A stretch of DNA of 36,856 nt from a virus: positions 1 through 36,856 of the IMG/VR virus record IMGVR_UViG_3300037106_000027; one strand, 5' to 3'. Positions within the stretch are counted from its first letter, which is position 1. Each line of letters opens with the position of its first letter. The notes below the pieces were generated by a model. The model had not been told where the DNA came from, did no database searches, and saw nothing but the letters and a program-made list of their open reading frames with translations. This document shows, piece after piece, positions 1 to 6,526 of the stretch. Made by a program: the position numbers and the translations under genes.

Positions 1-2
1 CG

Positions 3-183
3 GGCTGCGGCGGCTGCACCGTGATCAAGTGGCGATACCACAACCCGGAGAGGACCGTAGTGCTCGGGGTTCAAAGGCTGGCGAGGACGCTGGCGAGGCG
101 CACGGACGCGATCCACATGAAGCGGTTTGACGTGAGGATCGACGTGGTTGGTGACGAGGAGAAGGCCGGTGCCGCTCACTCCT
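3..183 (+). CDS. C-terminal fragment of an unidentified protein (5' end outside window)
   Basis: An open frame enters from the left edge and ends at the TGA at 181-183, giving about 60 residues. It begins with a Cys-Gly-Gly-Cys pair and is otherwise basic, ending in an acidic-then-small tail. Its last 15 bases overlap the chosen start of the next gene, which fits the overlapping arrangement of the genes that follow. Codon third positions are G/C rich like its neighbours, which is why I prefer this frame over the antisense ORF covering the same bases. I do not recognise the family. The CxxC could be half of a zinc site, but the rest of the protein is missing. Confidence 0.45.
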
Positions 184-588
184 GAGCAACGGAAGCTCTG
201 CGACGCCAACGGCGACCGCATCTACAACGGTCGGGCGTATGAGGCGCGGCGGGCGCGGCTGATCGAGCGCGCGGGCGACAAATGCGAGTTTTGCCGTGTG
301 CCGAATTACAAGACGGTCCGGCGGGCGCACGGGGGTTCCTGGAAGCATGGCGACCACTGGTACTCTCCGGACGGTCTTCCGCCCCGCGCGTGGCGCAAAG
401 TGCGCACGGTTCGCATCGTGCTGACGCTGGCGCACCTGTGGCACGATCCGCAGCGCAACGCCGACGACGAGCTGGCGATGCTGTGCCAGTGGTGTCACTT
501 CCACCACGACACGGGCCAGCACAAGCAGACGCGGATCGCGCACAAGGACGCCAGGCGGCCGCTGTTCGCAGCGTTGGAGGCGGCGTGA
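169..588 (+). CDS. HNH-endonuclease-like zinc protein
   Basis: About 139 residues. It has a CxxC pair (CEFC) near residue 40, then a stretch LTLAHL, an Asn a few residues later (PQRNADDEL), and a closing CQWCHFHHD. This Cys-pair, His, Asn, CxxCH-x-HH order is the layout of HNH nucleases and of their inactive relatives in phages. The frame opens at a TTG at 148, but the GTG at 169 is preceded at 4-5 bases by the purine run GAGGAGAAGG, so I place the start there. It overlaps the upstream gene by 15 bases and the next by 4 (GTGA). HNH proteins often sit near packaging genes, but here TerS/TerL lie 2.4 kb away beyond a minus-strand block, so a packaging role is not implied. Confidence 0.7.
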   Translation: MPLTPEQRKLCDANGDRIYNGRAYEARRARLIERAGDKCEFCRVPNYKTVRRAHGGSWKHGDHWYSPDGLPPRAWRKVRTVRIVLTLAHLWHDPQRNADDELAMLCQWCHFHHDTGQHKQTRIAHKDARRPLFAALEAA

Positions 589-818
589 CGGAGACGCAAA
601 AGCTGATCCAGACTAAGATGAGCGCGGTCGTGTGGATGACGGCGCGCGAGATCGCCGACAAGGCCAACCCCGCAGGTAGTGTGGTGCACGGGCTGGGCGT
701 GCTGCTGCGCTTGGGTCTCATCGAAGCGAAGCTGCTGCGCATGCGCCCGTTGAAGGTGTACGGCTACCGATTAGCGAAGGGCGAGGAGGTGGCGCGTGCC
801 AACAAAGCAGCCTCCTAA
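585..818 (+). CDS. small winged-helix-like DNA-binding protein
   Basis: 77 residues, starting at a GTG that overlaps the stop of the HNH-like gene (GTGA at 585-588). The middle reads as helix-turn-helix plus wing: an AREIADKAN helix, a Gly-rich turn, a helix GLGVLLRLGLIEAKLL, then a beta-like MRPLKVYGYRL. The pattern 'helix, LxxLGLI, basic, V-Y-G-Y-R-L' is typical of winged-helix proteins. The longer open frame extending back to 282 is a shadow over the HNH gene. Likely a small regulator or DNA-associated accessory protein; its target is unknown. Confidence 0.6.
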   Translation: MTETQKLIQTKMSAVVWMTAREIADKANPAGSVVHGLGVLLRLGLIEAKLLRMRPLKVYGYRLAKGEEVARANKAAS

Positions 819-1065
819 GCTCGCAACGAAGGGGGAGGTCACCCACAAGGTACGGTTGGATCGCGATGGCTACGTGCGGTGCCGCGTCTGCAGCTGCACC
901 GAGCGCGAGCCGTGCGATCCGCCGTGCTCGTGGGCGGAAGAGGACCTGTGTTCCCTTTGCGCCAGCGCGGTGGACGCTCTGTTCCACTGGGAGAGCGGCG
1001 CGCATCGCCCGAGCTGGGCGGCGCTGCGGCGCGACGTCGCGCGACTGCTGGGGGGAATGCGATGA
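796..1065 (+). CDS. small zinc-ribbon phage protein
   Basis: 89 residues from a GTG at 796, overlapping the previous gene by 23 bases. The centre holds CRVCSCTEREPCDPPCSW followed by EDLCSLC, a run of Cys residues able to bind one or two zincs. I have seen the C-x2-C-x-CT..PC...C-x-W...LCS-x-C pattern in small phage and prophage proteins of unknown role. The C-terminal half is helical and basic (PSWAALRRDVARLL). It sits in a translationally coupled run of small genes. It is probably a nucleic-acid or protein-binding accessory protein. Confidence 0.6.
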   Translation: MPTKQPPKLATKGEVTHKVRLDRDGYVRCRVCSCTEREPCDPPCSWAEEDLCSLCASAVDALFHWESGAHRPSWAALRRDVARLLGGMR

Positions 1066-1286
1066 AGGTCGGCGACACGGTGGAGGTCCTGACGCCCGGG
1101 GCGCTGTTCCCGAAGGACGTGCTTGGCAAGGTGAATCGGATCGCCGGCGACCGCGTCGTGGTCTGCTTCCCTGGGAATTGGCGGGTCTACTACCTACCTG
1201 ATCAGATTCGAGTGGTCGATTCCGTGGAGGAAGGTAAGGAGGTGCGGATGGCGCAAGAGGCCACGGCGAGGGCCGTGGTCACATGA
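1062..1286 (+). CDS. small KOW/SH3-like barrel protein
   Basis: 74 residues. The ATG at 1062 overlaps the previous stop (ATGA) and has GGGGGGAA just upstream, so I use it rather than the longer in-frame opening at 879. The first 50 residues alternate hydrophobic residues in a small beta-barrel pattern (MKVGDTVEVLTPG ... GKVNRIAGDRVVVCFPG ... YYLPDQIRVV), much like KOW or SH3-like domains. The tail is Ala/Val rich and encodes a 7-bp hairpin at 1261-1278. It is the last gene of the left plus-strand run and converges with the minus-strand regulator at 1343. The function is not known. Confidence 0.6.
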   Translation: MKVGDTVEVLTPGALFPKDVLGKVNRIAGDRVVVCFPGNWRVYYLPDQIRVVDSVEEGKEVRMAQEATARAVVT

Positions 1287-1329
1287 TCGTGATACCCGGC
1301 AACGAGCGGGCGGGTCCGCCCTGCCCGCT
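1261..1329 (+). terminator. two GC hairpins at a convergent gene junction
   Basis: CCACGGC (1261-1267) pairs with GCCGTGG (1272-1278) around a 4-base loop. AGCGGGC (1305-1311) pairs with GCCCGCT (1323-1329), and the stem can be extended inward. They lie at the end of the plus-strand run and before the convergent minus-strand gene, where a terminator is expected. Neither is followed by a T-run on either strand, so they are not classic intrinsic terminators. The second hairpin overlaps one of two CCCTGCCC octamers (1319-1326 and 1331-1338). Confidence 0.35.
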
Positions 1330-1342
1330 TCCCTGCCCTGCC

Positions 1343-1846
1343 TCAGAGCTTCTCCAGGTCGAGGCGGTTCACCCGCAGCGGGGCCTTCTCGCCCGTACAC
1401 GCGACGCGGATCTTGCCCATGAGCCCGGCTGCGCGGATCATGGCCATCGGCAGGCCGGTGATGTGGGCGGCGCGGCGCACGCCTACGTAGTAGGGCTCCG
1501 GCTCCGGCGGGCCCAGCCTGGCGCCGAGCTTCTCCAGGATCGGGCCGAGTTCCTGCATGTGGCTGATCGAGGCGGCGAAGGCGTCGAGCGCGGAGGCGAC
1601 CGGGGCGACGGTGGCCAGCGCGTTCGCGTAGACCTCGCGCGCCGGTGGCTGGGGTTGGCCTGGCGGGATGGCCGGCACCAACTCACCGGATTCGAGCTTG
1701 TCCTTCAGGGCCTCCACGTCTCCGATGGAGTAGCGACCGCGGCCGATGCGGCGGAGGTGCCCGGCTTTGGCGTAGCGTTCGACCTGGCGGATGCTGCATT
1801 GCAGACGCCTGGCGGCGTCGTCTCGGGTGAGGAATGGCTTGGTCAT
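1343..1846 (-). CDS. regulator with MerR/excisionase-type HTH at both ends
   Basis: 167 residues. Residues 5-50 (LTRDDAARRL, RQVERYAKAG, GRYSIGDVEAL) are a clear MerR/excisionase-type (HTH_17-like) winged helix. A Pro-rich linker and a helical middle (about 60-115) follow. The C-terminus (GVRRAAHITGLP, RAAGLMGKIRV, LRVNRLDLEKL) repeats the same pattern, so the protein appears to carry two related DNA-binding domains. There is no Shine-Dalgarno before the ATG. A TATACT hexamer ends 7 bases upstream of it, so the message may be leaderless. It probably controls phage genes and perhaps its own promoter through the palindrome at 1865-1881. Confidence 0.7.
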   Translation of the reverse strand: MTKPFLTRDDAARRLQCSIRQVERYAKAGHLRRIGRGRYSIGDVEALKDKLESGELVPAIPPGQPQPPAREVYANALATVAPVASALDAFAASISHMQELGPILEKLGARLGPPEPEPYYVGVRRAAHITGLPMAMIRAAGLMGKIRVACTGEKAPLRVNRLDLEKL

Positions 1847-1853
1847 CGGGATA

Positions 1854-1881
1854 AGTATACGACGCGCGGGCCTGGCCCGCG
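1854..1881 (-). promoter_or_regulatory. candidate leaderless promoter with palindromic operator
   Basis: Read on the minus strand, TATACT (1859-1854) is a near-consensus -10 box placed so that transcription would begin at or next to the ATG of the HTH gene. No good -35 hexamer is present. Instead the spacer/-35 zone holds a perfect interrupted palindrome, CGCGGGCC-T-GGCCCGCG (1865-1881). A short inverted pair, ATAAGTA (1851-1857) and TACTTAT (1921-1927), brackets the region. This suggests a regulated promoter, possibly autoregulated. Confidence 0.4.
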
Positions 1882-1899
1882 TGACGTTTTGGGCCTTAG

Positions 1900-2031
1900 A
1901 TGATCTGGTATTCGGTGGTGGTACTTATAGCCTGCGCGGGGGCGGTACTGGTCTCTGGATGGTGGAAGAAGCGGAAGGCCGGCCGGGAACTCGCACAGAT
2001 GCGGCAGCATTGCCGCGACTACCATTCGTAG
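1900..2031 (+). CDS. 43-residue single-pass membrane microprotein
   Basis: A small ORF from ATG 1900 to TAG 2031. Residues 2-22 form one hydrophobic segment (WYSVVVLIACAGAVLVSGWW), followed at once by KKRK and a charged helical tail of about 17 residues. That is the layout of a small membrane-anchored protein with its tail in the cytoplasm. It diverges from the HTH gene at 1846 and converges with the Fis-like gene. No strong ribosome-binding site is visible, which is the main reason for caution. The other plus-strand ORF covering these bases (1791-2048) looks like a shadow. The role is unknown. Confidence 0.4.
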   Translation: MIWYSVVVLIACAGAVLVSGWWKKRKAGRELAQMRQHCRDYHS

Positions 2032-2102
2032 CCCGTGCGGAGCGATGATCGGTCGCCCCGCGCGAGGTTGTTGAACTCAATCTGACGTGAGCGCGACCGC
2101 TC

Positions 2103-2297
2103 TCACGCCGCCCGTTCTCCCCAATCGGAGTACTCCTCGGGTCGAATCTCGAGCTGCTGAAGCCTTCGGTAGAGCGTGGAGCGGCCCATTTGGAGAACAT
2201 AGGCCGCGCCGTCTTTGCTGCCGTGGGTTGCGCGCAGTCCGTTCACGATCGTCTCGCGAACAGCTTCGATAACGGTTTTGGGAGCGGGCGCGCTCAC
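2103..2297 (-). CDS. Fis-type helix-turn-helix protein
   Basis: 64 residues. The C-terminal half (GAAYVLQMGRSTLYRRLQQLEI) is a textbook Fis/NtrC-type (HTH_8) helix-turn-helix: an Ala-rich first helix, G/S turn and a TLYRRLQQL recognition helix. The N-terminal half is a short helix as in Fis. Its start overlaps the stop of the upstream minus-strand gene by 4 bases, so the two are co-translated. It is smaller than host Fis (about 98 residues) and has no receiver or ATPase domain. It is likely a phage regulator or DNA-bending protein. Confidence 0.65.
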   Translation of the reverse strand: MSAPAPKTVIEAVRETIVNGLRATHGSKDGAAYVLQMGRSTLYRRLQQLEIRPEEYSDWGERAA

Positions 2298-2542
2298 TCG
2301 TTCTTGCCCCCTGCAAGTAAGAGAACAATGCCGGCGGCGAGGCCGCCGAACAGAAAAATCCGAACGTCAGACAGCAAACGGATGCGATTGGCTTCGGAGC
2401 GGCGGAGATCGCCCATAACAGGGCACTCCTGTTCTGAACAGAGAACACGGGGGGCGCTGGGTCGCCATTTCGCATCGGCCATTGCTAGCCTCTGCATTTG
2501 CTTCAGGATAGGCCGGAAAACTCTTAGTGTAAAGTTCTTCAC
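2294..2542 (-). CDS. small membrane-anchored protein
   Basis: 82 residues from a GTG at 2542, chosen because GGAGAGGAG lies 6 bases upstream of it on the minus strand; the frame opens further back at 2602 without such a site. It is basic at the N-terminus, has two Cys (CSEQEC) in the middle and ends in one hydrophobic helix (IFLFGGLAAGIVLLLAGG) plus KNE. This predicts a C-terminal membrane anchor. It is co-translated with the Fis-like gene and divergent from the terminase block. It is not a recognised family. Confidence 0.5.
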   Translation of the reverse strand: MKNFTLRVFRPILKQMQRLAMADAKWRPSAPRVLCSEQECPVMGDLRRSEANRIRLLSDVRIFLFGGLAAGIVLLLAGGKNE

Positions 2543-2595
2543 GTTGTTCTCCTCTCCATTGGCCATTGGCTGCCCGCGTGCCGATGTAGGGTTGG
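2543..2595. promoter_or_regulatory. divergent intergenic region upstream of the virion block
   Basis: These 53 bases separate the minus-strand membrane-protein gene from the first packaging gene, so promoters for both sides should lie here or just inside the flanking genes. A tandem CATTGGC repeat occurs at 2557-2563 and 2564-2570. GCCGATGT at 2580-2587 resembles the -10 element of FliA-type sigma factors (GCCGATAA), but no matching -35 stands at the right distance. Functional assignment is weak. Confidence 0.3.
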
Positions 2596-3111
2596 ATGGC
2601 ACCGAAGAGTAAACCGAGAAAGCCCACCAGCCAGGCCAAGCGCAGAGTTCGGCGCGTGAAGGTCGCGCAGGGATTACTGGCCGGCAAGACGCCGGCGGTG
2701 ATCGCGCAGGAAGAGGGGATCAGCCGCGCGACAGCTTGCCGCGACGCTGCTTCTCCCGAATGCCGCATCCTCATCGCGAAGGCCCTGGACGGGCGCGCGG
2801 TGCGTATCGAGTCGCTCATAGATGATTCCTTGGACGCCATCGCCGCGGCGCTCAAGGCCTGCGCGTTTCAGCTCGTCGTCACCGACACCACGAAGGGCGA
2901 AGGCGGCGAAGTGCGCACGCACAAGTCCGTGCAAGTGGGCGTCGACCACTACGCGCGCATGACCGGGGTGCGGCGCCTGATTGACCTCTGTCTCGCTGGG
3001 AGACCCACTCCGAAACCCGATGAGGGACCCAAGGAGCTGGAGTCGATCACGTTTGAGCAGTTCAAAACTCTCCTGGAGAAACACACCCGTGGAAATACAG
3101 GCACGGAATGA
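2596..3111 (+). CDS. terminase small subunit-like protein (TerS)
   Basis: 171 residues, ATG at 2596. After a basic N-terminus rich in Lys/Arg (residues 1-22), residues 23-50 form a helix-turn-helix (AQGLLAGKTPAVIAQEEGIS, RATACRDAASPE) of the kind small terminase subunits use to bind pac/cos DNA. A long helical region follows (about 55-135), suited to ring oligomerisation, with an acidic C-terminus. It is the first gene of the virion block and lies upstream of TerL, separated only by the sigma-factor gene, whose start it overlaps by 23 bases. Identification rests on position and HTH layout, not on a specific signature. Confidence 0.6.
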   Translation: MAPKSKPRKPTSQAKRRVRRVKVAQGLLAGKTPAVIAQEEGISRATACRDAASPECRILIAKALDGRAVRIESLIDDSLDAIAAALKACAFQLVVTDTTKGEGGEVRTHKSVQVGVDHYARMTGVRRLIDLCLAGRPTPKPDEGPKELESITFEQFKTLLEKHTRGNTGTE

Positions 3112-3625
3112 GTTGGTCGAGAGGCACCTGCACCTGGCCAGGGCCGTTGCTTCGGCTCTGGTGAGCAGGCTGCCGTCCAACGTGGATATCAGGGAAGACC
3201 TGGAGGCTGAGGCCTCTTTGCAGTTGATTGCAGGCGTGGAACGGTACGACCCGCGCCGGGGGGTTCCCATCGACCTCTGGCTGACGCGGTTTCTGATGTG
3301 GCGTACCAGGGAAATGTTCCGGCGGCGGAACCTGCGCGAGGCGAAGGCGGACCAGTTACTCGATACCTACGACCGCGCCGACCCCGCGACGCAGGAGAGG
3401 GACGTTGACCACGCCCGGGTGCGGGCCAAAGTGCGGGCCCGGATCAACGAGCTGCCTGAACGCAGCCGCAAGGTGATCGAGATGCGCTACGACCACGGGC
3501 ACCGGCTGAAGCAGATCGGCAAAGACCTCAAGGTGAGCGAGAGCCGAACCTCACAGATCCACACGGAGGTGATGGCCGAACTGCGCGCCGATTGGAGGAT
3601 GCAGGAGCTGAGGCGTGCTGCGTGA
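3089..3625 (+). CDS. phage sigma-70-family factor, FliA/WhiG-like
   Basis: 178 residues. Region 2 spans about residues 10-75 (IREDLEAEASLQLI, VERYDPRRGVPIDLWLTRFL, RTREMFRR) and matches the core-binding and -10 region of sigma-28-type factors. Region 4 spans about 121-170 (LPERSRKVIEMRYDHGHRL, KQIGKDLKVSESRTSQIHTE) with a clear recognition helix. Region 3 is largely missing, replaced by a charged linker, which makes it ECF-sized though its regions read as FliA/WhiG. I start at GTG 3089, with GGAGAAA upstream, because residues encoded before it are not sigma-like. It overlaps TerS by 23 bases and TerL by 4. It would redirect host RNA polymerase, probably to late genes. Confidence 0.85.
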   Translation: MEIQARNELVERHLHLARAVASALVSRLPSNVDIREDLEAEASLQLIAGVERYDPRRGVPIDLWLTRFLMWRTREMFRRRNLREAKADQLLDTYDRADPATQERDVDHARVRAKVRARINELPERSRKVIEMRYDHGHRLKQIGKDLKVSESRTSQIHTEVMAELRADWRMQELRRAA

Positions 3626-5376
3626 CGTATGAGGGTCAGTACCTGACTGACTATGACGCGGCGTGGAACACGCACGCGAAGTGGTGCCGGCAGTGCCTCA
3701 CCATCCGCAATAAGCGCGGCGTGCCCGTGCCGATGTCGCTCGGCCCGGCGCAACGCCGGCTGAGCGATAAGATCCGCGAGCTGCGCGCAGCGGGGCGGCC
3801 GGTGCGCATCGTCTACCTCAAGGCCCGGCAGGTCTGGGTCTCCACCGGATTCGCCGCAGAGGTCATGCACGAGGTGCCCTTCGCGCCTGGGCAGCGCGCG
3901 CTGGTGGTCGCGCACGATGAGGACAGCGCCACCAACATTTTCGGCTACTACAAACAGTTCCATCAGGCGTTCAAGCCTTTCGCCAGGGGGCTGCCTCCGC
4001 AAGCGCGGTTCAGCGAAGAGGGGCTGATCGAGTACGTCAACGGCAGCCGCATCGAGGTGGCCACGGCGGGCACGACGACGGTAGGCCGCTCGAAGTCGCT
4101 GCGCTTCCTGCACCTGAGCGAGTTCGCCTTCTGGCCGAATCCCAAGGTGCTGATGGATGGGCTGATGCAGTCCGTCCCCGACGATCCCGACACGATGGTG
4201 GTGGTCGAGAGCACCGCCAACGGCATGGGCGGCGAGTTCTACCAGCTCTGGCAGCGCGCGATGGATCCGGCTGTCGAGACCGAATGGGTGCCGCTGTTCT
4301 TCGCCTGGTGGGAACACCCGGAGTACTCGCGCGATCTGGAGTGCTCGCGCCGCGAGTTCCAGGAGTCGCTCGACGCCGAGGAGCAAACGCTGATGCGCGT
4401 GCATCAGGTGACGTTCGAGCAGCTCGCCTGGAGGCGCTGGAAGATCGCCAACGACCTGGGCGGCAGCGTCGAGTCGTTCCATCAGGAGTTCCCTTCCACA
4501 CCCGACGAAGCCTTCATCGCGTCGGGCCGGCCGCGCTTCAGCCAGCCGCACCTGTCGCGGATGCCGGTCCGGGACGGGATGCGCTGCAACCTCGAGCTCG
4601 ACCAGGACAGCGGGCGCGAGACCGTAGCGGTTGTGGCCGACGAGCACGGCATCCTCACCGTCTTCAAGCGCCCGGCGGAGCGGCATCGCTACTCGATTGG
4701 CGTGGATGTGTGCGAGGGCGTGGATGTGAACGCGATCGCGGGGCGCAGCCAGATCGGTGGGGAGAATCCGGACTTCTCCGTGTCGTGCGTCTTGGACATT
4801 GAGACGTGCGAGCAAGTCGCGCTGATGCGCTGGCGGTTGCAGCCTTCGGCCTGGGCGCGGATGAATTACCTGCTGGGGCGCTGGTACAACTGGGCGTACA
4901 GCACGCCGGAAGCCAACGGGCCGGGGATCGCCTTCCTGGAGGAGCTGCTGCGCCTCGGCTATCCACCCGGCAAGATCTATCACCGCGAGCCCGACCCGAG
5001 CGAGCGCTACAGCACCGAGGCCTCGAACACCCTCGACAAACTCGGCTGGAAGACGACGACGGTCACCCGGCCGCAGCTCATCAGCAAACTGGACCGCGCC
5101 ATTCGCGACATGTCGCTGCAGATCTACGACGCGGTGACGCTGAGCGAGTGCCGCAGCTTCGTCATCAAAGCCTCGGGCAAGGCGGAACACGCCAACGGCT
5201 GCCACGACGATACCGTCATCGCGACGGCGCTGGCGCTGGTGGGCCTGGAGGCGGCGCCGCAGAGTGCGGACATTCGCGCGCAGCGCAAATCAGTCGAGCA
5301 GCTCGCCGGCCTCGGCGGTGTGCGTCGGTACGGCCAACGCCGATCAGAGGGTAGAGGTGCATTGATACGGCTTTGA
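3622..5376 (+). CDS. terminase large subunit (TerL), ATPase-nuclease
   Basis: 584 residues, starting at a GTG that overlaps the sigma-factor stop (GTGA at 3622-3625). ATPase domain: Walker-A-like KARQVWVST at residues 67-75 and Walker B FLHLSE at 162-167, with Glu167 the likely catalytic residue. RNase-H-like nuclease domain: Asp362 in SIGVDVCEG, Glu440 in AFLEE and the Asp529-Asp530 pair in HDDT followed by an Ala-rich helix, the three acidic clusters expected for the two-metal site. Length is within the usual TerL range. It pumps DNA into the prohead and cuts it, docking on the portal encoded downstream. Confidence 0.92.
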   Translation: MTYEGQYLTDYDAAWNTHAKWCRQCLTIRNKRGVPVPMSLGPAQRRLSDKIRELRAAGRPVRIVYLKARQVWVSTGFAAEVMHEVPFAPGQRALVVAHDEDSATNIFGYYKQFHQAFKPFARGLPPQARFSEEGLIEYVNGSRIEVATAGTTTVGRSKSLRFLHLSEFAFWPNPKVLMDGLMQSVPDDPDTMVVVESTANGMGGEFYQLWQRAMDPAVETEWVPLFFAWWEHPEYSRDLECSRREFQESLDAEEQTLMRVHQVTFEQLAWRRWKIANDLGGSVESFHQEFPSTPDEAFIASGRPRFSQPHLSRMPVRDGMRCNLELDQDSGRETVAVVADEHGILTVFKRPAERHRYSIGVDVCEGVDVNAIAGRSQIGGENPDFSVSCVLDIETCEQVALMRWRLQPSAWARMNYLLGRWYNWAYSTPEANGPGIAFLEELLRLGYPPGKIYHREPDPSERYSTEASNTLDKLGWKTTTVTRPQLISKLDRAIRDMSLQIYDAVTLSECRSFVIKASGKAEHANGCHDDTVIATALALVGLEAAPQSADIRAQRKSVEQLAGLGGVRRYGQRRSEGRGALIRL

Positions 5377-5918
5377 ATGTCCTGTGCAGAGGCGTGGCGC
5401 TGGCGAACGGGCAACACGATTGTGTGGTCTGCCATGGCGAGGGCTGGATCACGTGGGTGCGCCAGCCGCACGCCTGCAATTGCGTCTACCGCGCCGTGTT
5501 CCGGCTGTGCCTGGAGCGGCATCACCGGATGCGCTACGAGTTCAACGCCTGCCGGCCTTCGGTGAGCAAGCTGCGGCGCGGCGGCCTGGTGGCCGGCTAC
5601 CCGAGCGTGGAGTACATGGCTGACTTCGAACTGCTCTGCCGGCGCGTCCTCGATCCGTGGCACCGGAAGTTGTGGCGGCTGTTCCACATGCAGGAGCGGG
5701 AGTTCACCGACTGCCTGCTGCCGCTGCGGACGAACCGGGGCGCGTTCTTCCACGGCGTTTACCGCGTCGAGGAGCGTGTGGGGCGGGCGGCGATTGAGAT
5801 GGAACCGTACCCGCTTTACCCCTTCTCCGCCTACTTCGGGGGCACCGCGGTCGTGTTGATCCGCTCGCCAAAGGCGGAGGGCCGGTCCGTGTCCCACATT
5901 CAGGCGTTGGCCGCTTGA
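5373..5918 (+). CDS. zinc-finger protein with a possible HTH C-terminus
   Basis: About 181 residues from TTG 5373, which overlaps the TerL stop; a GTG at 5394 with AGAGG just before it is an alternative start. Near the N-terminus CVVCHGEG ... HACNC is a DnaJ-like Cys pattern. The C-terminal half (ADFELLCRRVL, HRKLWRLFHM, TNRGAFFHGVYRVEERVGRA) reads as a helical domain resembling an HTH or sigma region-4-like fold. From memory, similar zinc-plus-HTH proteins occur in proteobacterial phage islands, but I cannot name a family. Its position after the sigma factor and TerL would suit a transcription accessory such as an antiterminator; that is inference. Confidence 0.5.
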   Translation: MNVLCRGVALANGQHDCVVCHGEGWITWVRQPHACNCVYRAVFRLCLERHHRMRYEFNACRPSVSKLRRGGLVAGYPSVEYMADFELLCRRVLDPWHRKLWRLFHMQEREFTDCLLPLRTNRGAFFHGVYRVEERVGRAAIEMEPYPLYPFSAYFGGTAVVLIRSPKAEGRSVSHIQALAA

Positions 5919-5950
5919 CGGGCTGACGCCGATCAAAGGGTAGGCGGGAC

Positions 5951-6340
5951 ATGGCGAAAACGAAGCCGGGAGTTGGATTGGGCGCGCTGGTCGACGAACT
6001 GGGGGCGCTGGAGCCCAAGGTTGCGGCGATTCGACCGCTGCAGAAACGCGCGGACGCGATCCGCGCGGAGCTGAAGTCCACCTGCAGGAACCCGAAGAAG
6101 GGCGCGCGGTTCAGTGGCGAGAAGTACACCGCCGAGATCACGGAGCAGGAGGAGCGCAGAGAGATCCTCTCGGCCGAGGCGGTCTACAAGGCGCTGGGGC
6201 ATGCCCGCTTTCTCGACCTGGCGGTGATCCCCGTGGGCGCCCTGGAAGAGGCGCTGCCGCTTCAGAAGTTCGAGCCGCTGGTCAAGCTGCGCCACTGCGG
6301 CCCTCGCAAAGTCACGATTCGACCGATCACGGAGGCTTAA
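5951..6340 (+). CDS. conserved phage hypothetical protein, coiled coil
   Basis: 129 residues, ATG 5951 preceded by AAAGGGTAGGCGGGAC. The N-terminal half is a predicted coiled coil (ELGALEPKVAAIRPLQKRAD). The middle contains a basic strand pair (YTAEITEQEERREIL) and the end a compact alpha/beta segment (AVYKALGHARFLDLAVIPVG). The general form, a coiled coil followed by 'E-R-R-x-I ... Y-K-x-L-G ... F-L-x-L-A', occurs in small phage proteins of unknown function. Its TAA overlaps the ATG of the holin-like gene (TAATG). Function unknown. Confidence 0.6.
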   Translation: MAKTKPGVGLGALVDELGALEPKVAAIRPLQKRADAIRAELKSTCRNPKKGARFSGEKYTAEITEQEERREILSAEAVYKALGHARFLDLAVIPVGALEEALPLQKFEPLVKLRHCGPRKVTIRPITEA

Positions 6341-6525
6341 TGCAGAACGTTTCTCGGAACTGGAAGACCACGCTCAGCGGCATCCTCACGATCCTGCTGG
6401 GCGCGTTCGCGATCTACACGGACCATTCAAAGGCCGCCGACCCGACGACCATGAGCATGATCGTCGGCGGCGTGGGCCTGATTCTCGCCAAGGACGCCAG
6501 CGTCGCGGGCGTCGCAACGAACTGA
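6340..6525 (+). CDS. holin-like small membrane protein
   Basis: 61 residues. Two hydrophobic stretches, about residues 9-26 (TTLSGILTILLGAFAIYT) and 36-50 (TMSMIVGGVGLILA), are separated by a short polar loop, with an NWKTT start and a charged KDAS after the second helix. Size and two-helix layout fit phage holins that permeabilise the inner membrane to release the endolysin. The M15-like peptidase at 9888 is the probable partner. It is translationally coupled to both neighbours. No holin family signature is certain, so a structural membrane role remains possible. Confidence 0.6.
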   Translation: MQNVSRNWKTTLSGILTILLGAFAIYTDHSKAADPTTMSMIVGGVGLILAKDASVAGVATN

Positions 6526-6526
6526 C

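Noticed and set aside
2529-2536. TAAAGTTC resembling the FliA -35 element
   Set aside because: The nearest GCCGAT (2580-2585) is 43 bases away, not about 11, and the site lies inside a minus-strand gene.
3487-5205. Long antisense open frame over TerL (also 6386-8467 over the portal and 28294-30246 over the giant gene)
   Set aside because: In GC-rich genes antisense frames stay open by chance. They have no ribosome site or domain pattern, and the plus-strand genes carry clear motifs.
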